Shown in pieces: positions 20,336 through 29,538 of a stretch of 64,000 nt of DNA. The stretch lies in contig NW_025407823.1 in NCBI RefSeq assembly GCF_003324165.1, positions 248,001-312,000 on the forward strand, written 5' to 3'. Source of the stretch: Naegleria lovaniensis. Its lineage: Eukaryota > Heterolobosea > Eutetramitea > Acrasida > Naegleriidae. A program made the translations under genes and the position numbers. A model generated the notes under the pieces. It saw only the letters and a program-made list of their open reading frames with translations. It was not told where the DNA came from and searched no databases. Position 1 is the stretch's first letter, and each line of letters begins with the position of its first letter.

Positions 20336-23300
20336 ATGACACTCTCTCATCACGTTGAAACCACAAAGAAACAAGTGAACGAGCTTGATCAAGCCATCAA
20401 CACTCTCTTTGATCAACAAGTCAAGAACGTTCAAGAAATTGTTTCCTTGAAACAAACTCTCGAAGATGTGAATCAAAAAACTTGCCATGTGAATGTTTTA
20501 CAAGCTGTAGCCTCCATGCAAGATCTCATCAGCAAAGAGCAGCTCAAACCAAGACCAACCATTGTTACCTTTGTTGGCAATGCTGGTATGGGAAAGAGTA
20601 CTTTCATCAACCGTTTGGTAGGACTTGACATTCTTCCAAGTGCTTCTGGCTTGGAGCATGTGACGACAGTGTTGTTTCAATTGCGTCATGGAGACTCTTT
20701 TTCGATGGAAACGGTCTTGTGCAATGACGATGAATTTGAACAACGTTGTCGAGTCATGCATGTGGATCCTGTTGTTGGCCTCTCCTGTGCTGGTGTTGTT
20801 GTTGCTGAAACAAAGACTTTTCCAAGTTTGGACAAGCTAGTCAAAGAGATGAGCAACAAACTGAAAGCAATGACCGACAATGACATGTATCGTGTCAAGA
20901 TGATCAAAGTTACTGCACCAATTCCAATTATGAAAGACTGGAACTTTGAGTTGATTGACGCTCCTGGTCTCAACAGTGGTGCCCATAGCAAGCTATTTGA
21001 GAGATTGGCCATTGAGGCAGGAACACTCGCCGATCGTATCTTGATCTTTCCAAACGGCTTACGAGCAGAACTTCCAACGGATTACTTTGAGTTGATGGGG
21101 AAAATCTTCTCAGATCCAGACATTCAAAGAAATCCAAAAACTTTCTGTTATTGCTATGGAGGACGATCCATCTCTGAAAAGAATGCAACCAATGAATTTT
21201 TAGAATGTCTATCAGCAAAAACAAAGGAACCAATTAATAGAACTTTCAAGAACTATCTCTCTGATTTCTTTGATTACAAGTTTGATGATCTTCCAAGAGG
21301 GACTCATGAGAAACCAGTGAATGGCCAAATTCACTTTGTGGAATCCAAGAAGAATGTGCTCGAGTTTTTGGTGGAACAGTTCATGACTTTTCCAATTCCA
21401 AACATGAACTCTAAAAATGTCAAACAGGAATTCGAATATACCAAACAATGTTTCAAATTGATGTTAAAGAAAGATCGACTCATTTACATGAACAGATTGA
21501 CACAGAATATTAGAGAATTGGCTTTAATCTGCATTCCAAGAATCATGGCCAAAACAAAATACCAAACGACCATGAACAAGAAAGACGAAGTTGATGAAAT
21601 TATGAATGAGTGTCACCAAGTTGTGAACAACATTGTCAAGGGTTTTAAACAGAAGGCGAAAAAGAATCAAAGTCCAAAGAGAGCCATAGGAAAATTGCTC
21701 AAAGATGAATTTTTAGTTTCAAAAGTTGATATTGACGGCAATGAAAAACGTACAAAACTGATCATCACTCACTTACGCCTCTTGGAAGAATATATTAAGG
21801 CAATTGCCAGGAAGTATTTAAATGTAGAATCTACAGGCAACCAAACAACAGATGTGAACAGATTTTCAGATGCAGTCCTTCCTCTGTTTGACTTGAATCA
21901 TCCAGATCATATTGTTCTTGCGTCAGAGATTAAGGAAGAGTTAAAAGACCTCTTTTTCTCGTTTATTAATACTAGACACACCCATTATGAAGAAAAGTTC
22001 AATAACAACTTCTGCGCCGTGAAACGAGATCTCATCAGTTCAAACGTTCTCAAGTTGCCAAAGGTTAATAATTATGTGAATGTCAATGCCATGGTTTCTG
22101 ACAGGATTGTCACCTACTCGGACAGCGTTGTCAAGAATAGGTATCAGTATAGAAGAGACAAGTCAGCGGTTACTATTCGTAATGTAACCAATGGTTTGCC
22201 TGTGGTTTCTTCAGTGATTCAAATCTCTCTCAAGAAAAACCTTCAAGTGGATATTAGTAACGTTCAGCAAGATGAATTCGAGACATTCAAGAATTTGAAA
22301 CCTTCCAAAGTGTTGCTTGATCACAATCAAAAAACAAGAGTGGCTCCAGTCTTTTTCATCTCTCTGGATGGAATTGTTTCACACTTTGCGTTGAGTAACA
22401 TTTGGGAACAATATTCCTCAGAGTCCTTAGTCATTATTGTAGCACCAGTTCAACTTGAATGTATGATCATTGACTCTGTCAAAAATTACGACAAGCCTCA
22501 CCATCAGGTGAGAATTTTGAGAGTCCATGTTGAGAATGGTTTGTACTCTGAAGGCTCTCTCATGAATGCCATGTTTCACTTGGCAAATTATATGAAATTT
22601 CCAATGATCCATGTGGTTAGACAACAATTGAAGAGAGTTTATGAATATGTGAGTTACCCATTGAAAGAGTATGTTTCGAACGAGTGGACTCTTATTCGAT
22701 ATTTGAGAAGTGCTGAATCCATTATCTACAATGAAATTAATGCTCTTGACGAAGAGCAAATGACCCAAGTGATCAAAAAATTCATCCAAGAGAGAAGAAA
22801 GGCCATTTACAAACACGACATTAGTGAGCTTGAACACATACAAGACATTCTCGACCATGAAAGTGTCGATGTATGTGTTGAAGATGTCGAACGTTTTATC
22901 GAATCACTCAGAACCATTGACCATGAGATTAATAAGAAGAATCCTTCTGCAAATTCCAATTTCGAAAGTCAGTTCAAAGTCGAATTCTTTTCGAAGAATA
23001 AGGGAAGAGTGGGTTGTTGGGATGGCAAGACCAGTGTGATCGATAAGAATAAGATTTATTCACGGGATGGATATAATTATATTGTTTCCAATTATGCAAC
23101 AGCAATTGAGACTTACTTTATGCAAGCCGTTGACAAGATTTTGCCAGTAGCAGATGATAAATTTACAAGTGACCTTCCACAACATTACGAAACCATAGAG
23201 TATGGGTTTAATGATCCCAAATTGGTTAACTTTAGAACCAACTTGTTGGCCAATGGTGTGGGAGGATTCTTGCATTTTGGATTCAAATATGAAATTGAAA

Positions 23301-23377
23301 GAGCTCCATCGAGTCAAAAAAGAAAAACCTCTCCAGCTTCTTCTTCATCATCATCCTCAAGAAAGAAAAGAAAGTAG
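20336..23377 (+). CDS. Large dynamin-like/SLIP-GC-type GTPase
   Basis: 1013 residues, intronless. The G1 P-loop is GNAGMGKST (81-89), and G3 is DAPG in ELIDAPGLNSG (~207-210); a switch I Thr-rich segment (EHVTTVLF) lies between. The GTPase domain is followed by ~650 mostly helical residues and a basic Ser-rich tail ending SSSRKKRK, a likely nuclear localisation signal. This order (large P-loop GTPase, helical region, basic nuclear tail) resembles the animal nuclear GTPase SLIP-GC (NUGGC) and related dynamin-superfamily proteins. No PH or transmembrane segment is seen. The exact subfamily is uncertain. Confidence 0.8.
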   Translation: MTLSHHVETTKKQVNELDQAINTLFDQQVKNVQEIVSLKQTLEDVNQKTCHVNVLQAVASMQDLISKEQLKPRPTIVTFVGNAGMGKSTFINRLVGLDILPSASGLEHVTTVLFQLRHGDSFSMETVLCNDDEFEQRCRVMHVDPVVGLSCAGVVVAETKTFPSLDKLVKEMSNKLKAMTDNDMYRVKMIKVTAPIPIMKDWNFELIDAPGLNSGAHSKLFERLAIEAGTLADRILIFPNGLRAELPTDYFELMGKIFSDPDIQRNPKTFCYCYGGRSISEKNATNEFLECLSAKTKEPINRTFKNYLSDFFDYKFDDLPRGTHEKPVNGQIHFVESKKNVLEFLVEQFMTFPIPNMNSKNVKQEFEYTKQCFKLMLKKDRLIYMNRLTQNIRELALICIPRIMAKTKYQTTMNKKDEVDEIMNECHQVVNNIVKGFKQKAKKNQSPKRAIGKLLKDEFLVSKVDIDGNEKRTKLIITHLRLLEEYIKAIARKYLNVESTGNQTTDVNRFSDAVLPLFDLNHPDHIVLASEIKEELKDLFFSFINTRHTHYEEKFNNNFCAVKRDLISSNVLKLPKVNNYVNVNAMVSDRIVTYSDSVVKNRYQYRRDKSAVTIRNVTNGLPVVSSVIQISLKKNLQVDISNVQQDEFETFKNLKPSKVLLDHNQKTRVAPVFFISLDGIVSHFALSNIWEQYSSESLVIIVAPVQLECMIIDSVKNYDKPHHQVRILRVHVENGLYSEGSLMNAMFHLANYMKFPMIHVVRQQLKRVYEYVSYPLKEYVSNEWTLIRYLRSAESIIYNEINALDEEQMTQVIKKFIQERRKAIYKHDISELEHIQDILDHESVDVCVEDVERFIESLRTIDHEINKKNPSANSNFESQFKVEFFSKNKGRVGCWDGKTSVIDKNKIYSRDGYNYIVSNYATAIETYFMQAVDKILPVADDKFTSDLPQHYETIEYGFNDPKLVNFRTNLLANGVGGFLHFGFKYEIERAPSSQKRKTSPASSSSSSSRKKRK

Positions 23378-23543
23378 TGAATAAAAATTGATGCGTGGTA
23401 AATCCATCTTTTTGTGAAAGTCCTTAAAAACTCATGTGGTAAATCATTACACGACGGTTCGAGTATGAAGAACTTGGTAGCGTTTGTGTTGTTCTAAGTT
23501 ACATAGTTTAAGGTCCGTAACTATGCTTAACCCTAAACGAATG

Positions 23544-23660
23544 GCTACGGCCATATCACGATGAATGCACCTCATCCCGTCCGATTTGAGAAGTTAAGCA
23601 TCGTCGAGCTGCATCAGTACTGAGGTTGGAGACAACTTGGGAACCTGCAGTGCTGTAGCC
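23544..23660 (+). rRNA. 5S ribosomal RNA
   Basis: 117 nt with perfectly pairing ends (GGCTACGGCC at the 5' side, GCTGTAGCC at the 3' side). The internal control region GAAGTTAAGCATCG and the loop-E/IV region GGTTGGAGACAACTTGGGAA are those of eukaryotic 5S rRNA. It stands alone between protein genes rather than in a tandem array or rDNA unit. An immediate T-run follows as a Pol III terminator. Confidence 0.96.
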
Positions 23661-23666
23661 TTTTTT
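23661..23666 (+). terminator. Pol III T-run terminator of 5S rRNA
   Basis: TTTTTT directly after the 3' end of the 5S sequence. Confidence 0.85.
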
Positions 23667-23790
23667 GTCTTGTTAAAATAGAGCTTTTGAAATATTTAAG
23701 CACATCTACATAACCTTAACACGAGATAAATGGTAGAATCTTCTTGCCTTTTATTTTTAAATGGTTCCTTCTTCATTGGCTTGAGCGACA

Positions 23791-24941
23791 TTACTGCTCA
23801 AACTGTTGATTCATTTCAAAATCAGGATCATCGATAGCTAGAGGGAGAAGTTGATGATCCGAAATCAATGTGTCCAAAAATTCCCAGAACCAGTACGAAT
23901 AATCAAATTCTGGATCATTGTCATGTTCTTCTCCCATCCAATCCATCCACGTTGCAATTTGCTCATGTCGAGAATACTCAGAGTCTTTACATTGAGTGAG
24001 TACAATCTCTTTTGAGGTGTGTCTACTGCGATTTTCAATGTGTGATTGTTTTGAGTCATGCTCTAACAACAAGCTGTTCTTGGCAGTAATCGTAAGTGAA
24101 TGTGTTCTGGATTTCGTTTTTGCCTGGGCCGAACCTTGAAAATGAAATGTCAAACAACCAATGGAATAATTACAATCTTCTTGAAGTCCTTTTACAAAAA
24201 AGTAATCCATCTCAAAATCAATCGCTGCAAATTTTAAGGTAGCTCCACGCTCTGATTCACAACACTGACCATAATACTGAGGTGTTTGCTTGGAATTTGT
24301 GTAACGACAATAAATTTGATCATTAAGTGTTGATGGCTGTTGTTGTAGAAATGTCATATTATTGGTACATCGGCATCATTCACTGTATACGTCATGACCA
24401 TATATGAAAAGGGATATCCATTCTTTGAGTCTTGTTGGCTTTGGTGGAATGAGTGAAATTTCAATAAACAAAACGTTCTCAGATATTTCCAGTCCACGTT
24501 CAACTTGTTCAACAACTTGCCAATCTTTTCATCATGAGTAATTGTTCTAATTTTGGATGAAGAATTCTGTTTGAAATCCTGTTTGGCATGGTGTTTTTTC
24601 TTCTTTTCATCCGAATTGCTCGATGGTATTTTCACGGTCATGGTGCAATCACAGCTATTAAAATCATGAGTCATGGTTGTTTTGAAAGCATTACAAGTTC
24701 CATGTTCCATCATACCAAGACATAATCTTGCAAACAATTCAGACCACACTTGCTCATTATGAAATAATTGTTCATAAAATTCTTGACACACGAGAAAGAG
24801 GGATCCTTCCAAAATGTATTCCAACGGAAGAAGTGGTAAAATATGAGCTTGAATAATATCACATGAAATTCGTGGTGTGTGTGAATGCATGTTCAATTTT
24901 CGTTTCTTTTTGTGTTGAAGCGCTGATTTGACTAGTTTCAT
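23791..24941 (-). CDS. F-box protein, two overlapping frames
   Basis: Frame 1 (24941-24354) carries a basic N-terminus and an F-box-like motif (LPLLPLEYILEGSLFLVCQEFYEQL, shown here only in part; about residues 35-70). Frame 2 (24357-23791, 188 residues) continues directly, shifted by -1, the stop of frame 1 and the ATG of frame 2 sharing bases in ATGA. The second half has aromatic motifs (EFDYSYWFWEFLDTL) that read like the C-terminal domain of the same protein. The two are most likely one gene. A 32-bp GT-AG intron (GTACCA...CAACAG) at the junction would join them in frame. Alternatives are a one-base error or a real frameshift. F-box proteins are SCF substrate receptors. Confidence 0.6.
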
Positions 24942-25461
24942 GAAAATCCTCAATTGATAGTTCGGATTTCACATGATCCGGGAGGAATTGATATGATTGA
25001 TCGAAACAACTTGGACTGGTCGAAAATTGCCCTTCACAACCCTTGTCTTTGATTCGCTTCATCATTTTTTGAGTCTTGCAGTGGCAAGTTGTTTGGTTGA
25101 CAACCAAATGAACTTTCAATATATGATTTTAATTAATGTTGCCCGAACCACAACATTTTGAGATTCAAACGACTTGCACAGGAGCCATAAAACAAAACTG
25201 GGCTGAGCTAGACTTGAAACCCCCAACCAGAACTTCAAGAATCGTCCTGATTTCTTGTACCTCACTAACCAAAGGTTGTAGCGGGAGAGTCGTCATATTC
25301 CTGACAGGCATCCCGTCCATGAAAACAAGAGAATTAACAATGATTTCAGTACTGAAAGCAATATTGATTATCTGTAATCCACTATTCATATCCCAGATGA
25401 ACTGGTTCAAGTCCTTTTCCCATTAACCTTAATTTTTCAGGAATCATGACAGTCATTAGAA
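24942..25461. other. Gap before decayed region, no clear gene
   Basis: ORFs of 81-97 codons exist on both strands between 25136 and 25426 but overlap one another and match no family I know. A further minus-strand frame (24859-25119) overlaps the F-box N-terminus. This stretch may include the 5' part of the broken ATPase gene that follows. Confidence 0.35.
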
Positions 25462-26080
25462 TTGAATAGGAAACTTAACCTGGATTTATTCAATGAAAGA
25501 ATGAGAAGTATTGGTTGTGAGAACTTATCTTCTCCTATTTTGGTGTTGGACATGGACAATAGCTGTTTAGAAGAATCAAAATCCTCGCAGTACATTTCTT
25601 GTGATCTAGCTGCAACATTTCCGAGTGACAAGTATGATGGTATTGCCAACTCATTATTTAAAAGTCAAGATCCATAAAAACGTGGCCGTTTTAATTGAAG
25701 CCCCTGGAACAGGTAAGTTGGGAGGTCAATCGTTTTTTGTAATACTAATGTTAGATTATTCTCAAAAAAGGTAAAACTCACATATGCTATCATCTTGCAA
25801 GTCTCAAGAAAATGGTTCTGCCAATCACATCTAAAATTTGCAAAGCACTTTTCGTTAAAATATCAAGAATACGTTATCCTAAAAGATGGGAGGGACAAGT
25901 TGTTTACACAATTTTTACTTACCTATCTCAATATTGCAAAAGTTCTTTCTCCAAACCTGATCATGATCAATCTCTTGAAATTTTTCTGGAATGGAGGAGC
26001 AAAAACTTTGAGAGAGTTACTAAAAACTGCACTTGAAACAAATGGAGAAGAGCTGGCCAATGTGGAAATTAGATCATGGG

Positions 26081-26117
26081 GAGGGCCCTTTCAAACCTGC
26101 AGCCACAGCAAACAGCC
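26081..26117 (+). repeat. Left terminal inverted repeat of the P-like element
   Basis: 37 bp, reverse-complementary to 29056-29092 with one A/G difference. Confidence 0.92.
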
Positions 26118-26341
26118 ATTCAGCCAGGATAGTCCTCGCTGCCGAAATTATTTTCAGATGCAATCAACAGAATCCTTTGGCATCCGGTTGAAACAGGATT
26201 TTTGCGGCTGAGATAGGATTTCGATCAGGTGATCAGTTTATTTTGCTTACTAAAAAACCGTTCTCCACAATGACGGTTCTTGGAAATTCCTCATAATATT
26301 GTGTAAAATCTTTAGAAACGTCTATCAATCTGCAATCTGCT

Positions 26342-27961
26342 TCATTCACAACAGTCTGCAAGCATGGCAAAAGTACGACATGCTCTTTCAAATTCACCAA
26401 TAACAATATAATTAATATGTTCTGGTGATGGGAAGCAACAATAATACTCATATGGTAATCTTGTGGATTGATCTTTCTCTTTGTTGAATTGTAATCCAAC
26501 AATTAAGGCACTTAAAAAATTATTGAGAGCATTCAAGAAATTTTCAGCGTTCAGATTGGTGTTAGAGCCACAATGTTGTCGAGCCACTCCATAAAAATTC
26601 TCGATCATATATTCTTGCAGTTGAAAAGGCAAAAATACTCTGTTGTTGGATGATGATTGAACTCTATACATTGTCAAACACAAACCGATCATTAAATAGC
26701 ACACAGCATTAATAGATTGTCTACTAAATGTATGATCGGATCCATAATTGTTTTGAAAAATTGCGAAATGTGCTTGAAGCAAGAGAAACCAACCACCTCT
26801 ACATACAAGCCTCAAACGTTGAAATGAGTTCAAATCTTTTCTTTTGATGGACATTGTAACATCTTGAATGGCTTGCAAGATATACACCATACCAAAAGCA
26901 TCCATGTTCTTTTTCAAAGCAGTAATACATAAATCTGATATTAAAAAATCTGCTCTTTCTTGGTTTTGCTTATTGTTGAGATTAAAAAAATCATTTGGAA
27001 AAGAGATTCGAGTTGTTGAAATATCATTAGAATGTAAATCAGAAATGTCATTGAAGCAGCATGCGAATGTACCAACTGTAATCAATCTTTTGGGAGAAAT
27101 TAATTGATTCGTCAGGTTTCTTTGGAGGTGACGTATATCTGGAATAGGGATCAACACTTCTTTCAAATATTGGTCACCAATGTTTAAGAATGGTAATGGT
27201 TTAAATACAGTCTGAGAAAATCCAAACATTAGCTCAAATTGTTGACCAAAAAAAGTGGCATGTTCTGCAGCAAAATCTGCTGAAATATTATAAATTTCAA
27301 AATTCCTCTGTTTCAAATAATCCACAATTGGATCAATCCATGCTTGGATGTTTAAGGATGTATAATTAGACCGTGGTATAGCTTTCAAAATAAAGGCATT
27401 GGTGTTTTTCCAATCCGTGCACGATGAGAGGTGTATGGTAACCATATTTGAAGCATAGGTGAAGCGATTTTCTCCAATACCTTTCAGAAATTCTTGCCAG
27501 TCTTCTATGTGTGTTATTGAAATGTGTTCTTCAAATCCAAAAATCATGTTTTTTTGGTGATTAATGGTGATTTCTTGATTAATGGCGGTAGCGTCAATAC
27601 TTAAACACCCAATATGACAATTATTTTGAATATTGAAAAAGGTTAATGCATCATCCAATAAATCATCCAAAAAACTATTCATCAACACCATTCTATTTCT
27701 TTTCAAGGTCTGTGTACTCGGGAGAGGGATTCCTATCGTTTTAAATGCTTTTGATGGATTTTGGTGATGGTGAGCAAAATTTAAAGCAGCTGTCACTTCT
27801 TGAGAGAATCTTGGTCGCTGTTTGAGAATATTTTCAATCATTTCAATTTTTGTTAGTTGTATTGTCGAGAGAGATTGAATAGGAGTGTTCAATAGATCTG
27901 TGATATTATTAAGAATTTCATGAGAAGTATTATCATCTTTTTCTAATACCAGGCTCTGCAA
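26342..27961 (-). CDS. P-element/THAP9-like transposase
   Basis: About 539 residues; the frame begins without a good ATG (first codons TTG CAG), so an upstream exon or the neighbouring ORF probably supplies the N-terminus. RNase-H-like features in order: LSIDATAIN followed by MIFGFEE (compare P-type DE..I......GF.D), ISADFAAEHATFF, DIRHLQRNLTNQL, and ENFYGVARQHCGSNTNLNAENFL. The last matches the E-containing block shared by P-element and THAP9 transposases. Candidate catalytic acids are the Asp of LSID, the Asp of ISAD and the Glu of IENF. No stop interrupts it. The product would cut and paste the surrounding 3.0 kb element. Confidence 0.75.
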   Translation of the reverse strand: MQSLVLEKDDNTSHEILNNITDLLNTPIQSLSTIQLTKIEMIENILKQRPRFSQEVTAALNFAHHHQNPSKAFKTIGIPLPSTQTLKRNRMVLMNSFLDDLLDDALTFFNIQNNCHIGCLSIDATAINQEITINHQKNMIFGFEEHISITHIEDWQEFLKGIGENRFTYASNMVTIHLSSCTDWKNTNAFILKAIPRSNYTSLNIQAWIDPIVDYLKQRNFEIYNISADFAAEHATFFGQQFELMFGFSQTVFKPLPFLNIGDQYLKEVLIPIPDIRHLQRNLTNQLISPKRLITVGTFACCFNDISDLHSNDISTTRISFPNDFFNLNNKQNQERADFLISDLCITALKKNMDAFGMVYILQAIQDVTMSIKRKDLNSFQRLRLVCRGGWFLLLQAHFAIFQNNYGSDHTFSRQSINAVCYLMIGLCLTMYRVQSSSNNRVFLPFQLQEYMIENFYGVARQHCGSNTNLNAENFLNALNNFLSALIVGLQFNKEKDQSTRLPYEYYCCFPSPEHINYIVIGEFERACRTFAMLADCCE

Positions 27962-28052
27962 TACTTCATATTTGTGCGCGTGTAATTGGGTTCTATAATG
28001 AGTTATTGAATGATAGTTAATAACAACAATAATGGATAAATTGACAATTTAT

Positions 28053-28874
28053 CTACCTTGAAGTCGAAGTATAAATTGACTCATTATCATCTTCGATGTC
28101 GGTATTGTTATCGTTGTCTTCATCATTGATTTGTTTCTTTTTCTTTGAGGAAGATGCGAACGATTCCACAAATTTTCGTTTTTTACCTTCAGGAGAGCTC
28201 TCCCATTTCTTTAGTTCCTCAATTAAATCATAATTCAATAATGCTTTTTCTGCTACAGATTTTGCTTGCTTTTCATTCAAAGATTTAGTTGCTTCATAAA
28301 ATTTAGCTAGACGAGCAATTATTTTGGATTTTTCAATTGAAATAGATGAAGTTTTTCGTGATAAACCCTTATATGTACTCGATGCATTACTAATTTTTGC
28401 ATTAGGTGGTAGTGTAAAATAGTTATCACGAATGGGGCAGTAATATTTGCCCTTTGTGGAGAAAAATTTCACTTCAATGTTATGTTTTGCGAATTTTTGA
28501 TTCCATTCAAGCTCTTTTGTTATGAACATTTGTTTGACATCATCTTCAGTCATAATCTTGTTTTTACGTGAAATCTTTGGTTTGGATTTATCATTTTCGG
28601 ATTGCATTCGGAAAGAAATCACTGCTTTGATGATGGATTTTGGAAGTGCAAATGACATGATCTCTTCATCATCAAATAAATTTAGAACAGCAATACTTCT
28701 GATAGCATTTTCTTCAAAAATACGAATTACTGAATTGATGTCTGATGGTGTGAATTTTATATCGGTAAGATAGTCATAGAGAAGATGAAGATCAGAATTC
28801 ATTTCGTGGGTGTAAGTTGATGTGGATTGGTTGTCTAGCTCCACATTTGAATTCATTTCGTTCAAGGATAACAT
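28053..28874 (-). CDS. Second ORF of the P-like element, unknown
   Basis: 273 residues, upstream of the transposase on the same strand. The N-terminus (residues ~30-90) is helical and resembles a SAM/death-fold-like bundle. A central part has the motif KGKYYCPIRDNYFTLPP. The C-terminus is a KKKK-basic then Asp/Asn-rich acidic tail. No zinc-finger or THAP motif is seen. It may be the DNA-binding N-terminal exon of the transposase: a donor (TCAAG|GTAGAT) follows, but the phase to the obvious acceptor (TTGCAG) does not match, so a separate accessory protein is equally possible. Confidence 0.6.
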   Translation of the reverse strand: MLSLNEMNSNVELDNQSTSTYTHEMNSDLHLLYDYLTDIKFTPSDINSVIRIFEENAIRSIAVLNLFDDEEIMSFALPKSIIKAVISFRMQSENDKSKPKISRKNKIMTEDDVKQMFITKELEWNQKFAKHNIEVKFFSTKGKYYCPIRDNYFTLPPNAKISNASSTYKGLSRKTSSISIEKSKIIARLAKFYEATKSLNEKQAKSVAEKALLNYDLIEELKKWESSPEGKKRKFVESFASSSKKKKQINDEDNDNNTDIEDDNESIYTSTSR

Positions 28875-29055
28875 GCCAAAGCTTGTTCGGAATTGTTGTT
28901 GTTGCTGTTGTTGTTTTGCATTTTTTTATTGTTCAAAATTTTTTTCGTTTTAAAGCCAAAAACAACCGCCAAAATCCACAAACATCCGGATTCTGGAGGA
29001 TTCTGGATTTCCACAAAGTTTGGGAAGTCAGCAGGAGCTGGCAGCCGTCCTTTTC

Positions 29056-29092
29056 GGCTGTTTGCTGCGGCTGCAGGTTTGAAAGGGCCCTC
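29056..29092 (-). repeat. Right terminal inverted repeat of the P-like element
   Basis: 37 bp, reverse complement of 26081-26117 with one mismatch. It ends at CCCTC just before host-derived sequence. Confidence 0.92.
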
Positions 29093-29489
29093 AGCAGGGA
29101 AGATATATCTCACTTACGATGAAAATGCAGAAGGACATTTATACATTGCTCCATTCTATTTTCGGCAACTTATCAAAGGAGATACATATTTATCAAAAAG
29201 ATTACCGAAAAATATAACTGAACTTGATCCAAGAAATTTTGAGAGAATTGACTTAAAATGCCTTTGTTACAGACTGCAAATATTGCAGCAACTTGGAAAT
29301 TCTGTTGAAATTGAAAGCTTGTTTCCGTCATGTGAAACAGGAGATAAGAATGGTTTCGCGTTTGAGTTGCCAACAGACCTGTTCAAAATCGTAGACCACG
29401 GAACATTTATTACAAAATTAAGAGAAACAGATTATGTAACAGTTGACTGCTCTAAATGCAAGAGACAACCAGCAGAAGTGTACTCATAT

Positions 29490-29503
29490 CCTCTACGCGA
29501 CGG
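29490..29503 (+). repeat. Left TIR of piggyBac element
   Basis: CCTCTACGCGACGG, 14 bp, perfect inverted match to 31342-31355; preceded by ATAT. Confidence 0.93.
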
Positions 29504-29538
29504 ATGAAAAAAAATATGTAAAAACGAATTTATTGGTG

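Larger units (their letters stand above)
26081..29092 (-). mobile_element. P-superfamily-like DNA transposon, 3.0 kb, with 37-bp TIRs
   Basis: The ends 26081-26117 and 29056-29092 are inverted repeats of 37 bp with a single mismatch, starting GAGGGCCCTTTCAAACC. Two ORFs on the minus strand fill the interior. Flanking 8-mers (ATCATGGG left, AGCAGGGA right) are only an imperfect target-site-duplication candidate. The transposase carries the C-terminal block ENFYGVARQ...GSNTNLNAENFLNA that recalls the P-element/THAP9 family. Element and ORFs look largely whole. It sits inside the broken ATPase gene. Confidence 0.82.

Noticed and set aside
19788-20366. 192-codon minus-strand frame with a Cys run
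   Set aside because: The Cys/Phe runs are the complement of a CAA/A-run microsatellite, and the rest is antisense to the desaturase C-terminus.
23440-23540. GGTTCGAG at 23456 as a possible tRNA B-box
   Set aside because: No acceptor stem, A-box or anticodon arm can be formed around it.
25136-25426. Overlapping 80-97 codon frames on both strands
   Set aside because: No family, no start context, and mutual overlap; left as part of an unresolved gap.
28893-29507. 204-codon plus-strand frame spanning the right end of the P-like element
   Set aside because: It begins inside the element's non-coding end with a Leu-run and crosses the TIR into old gene sequence; a chance fusion, not a gene.
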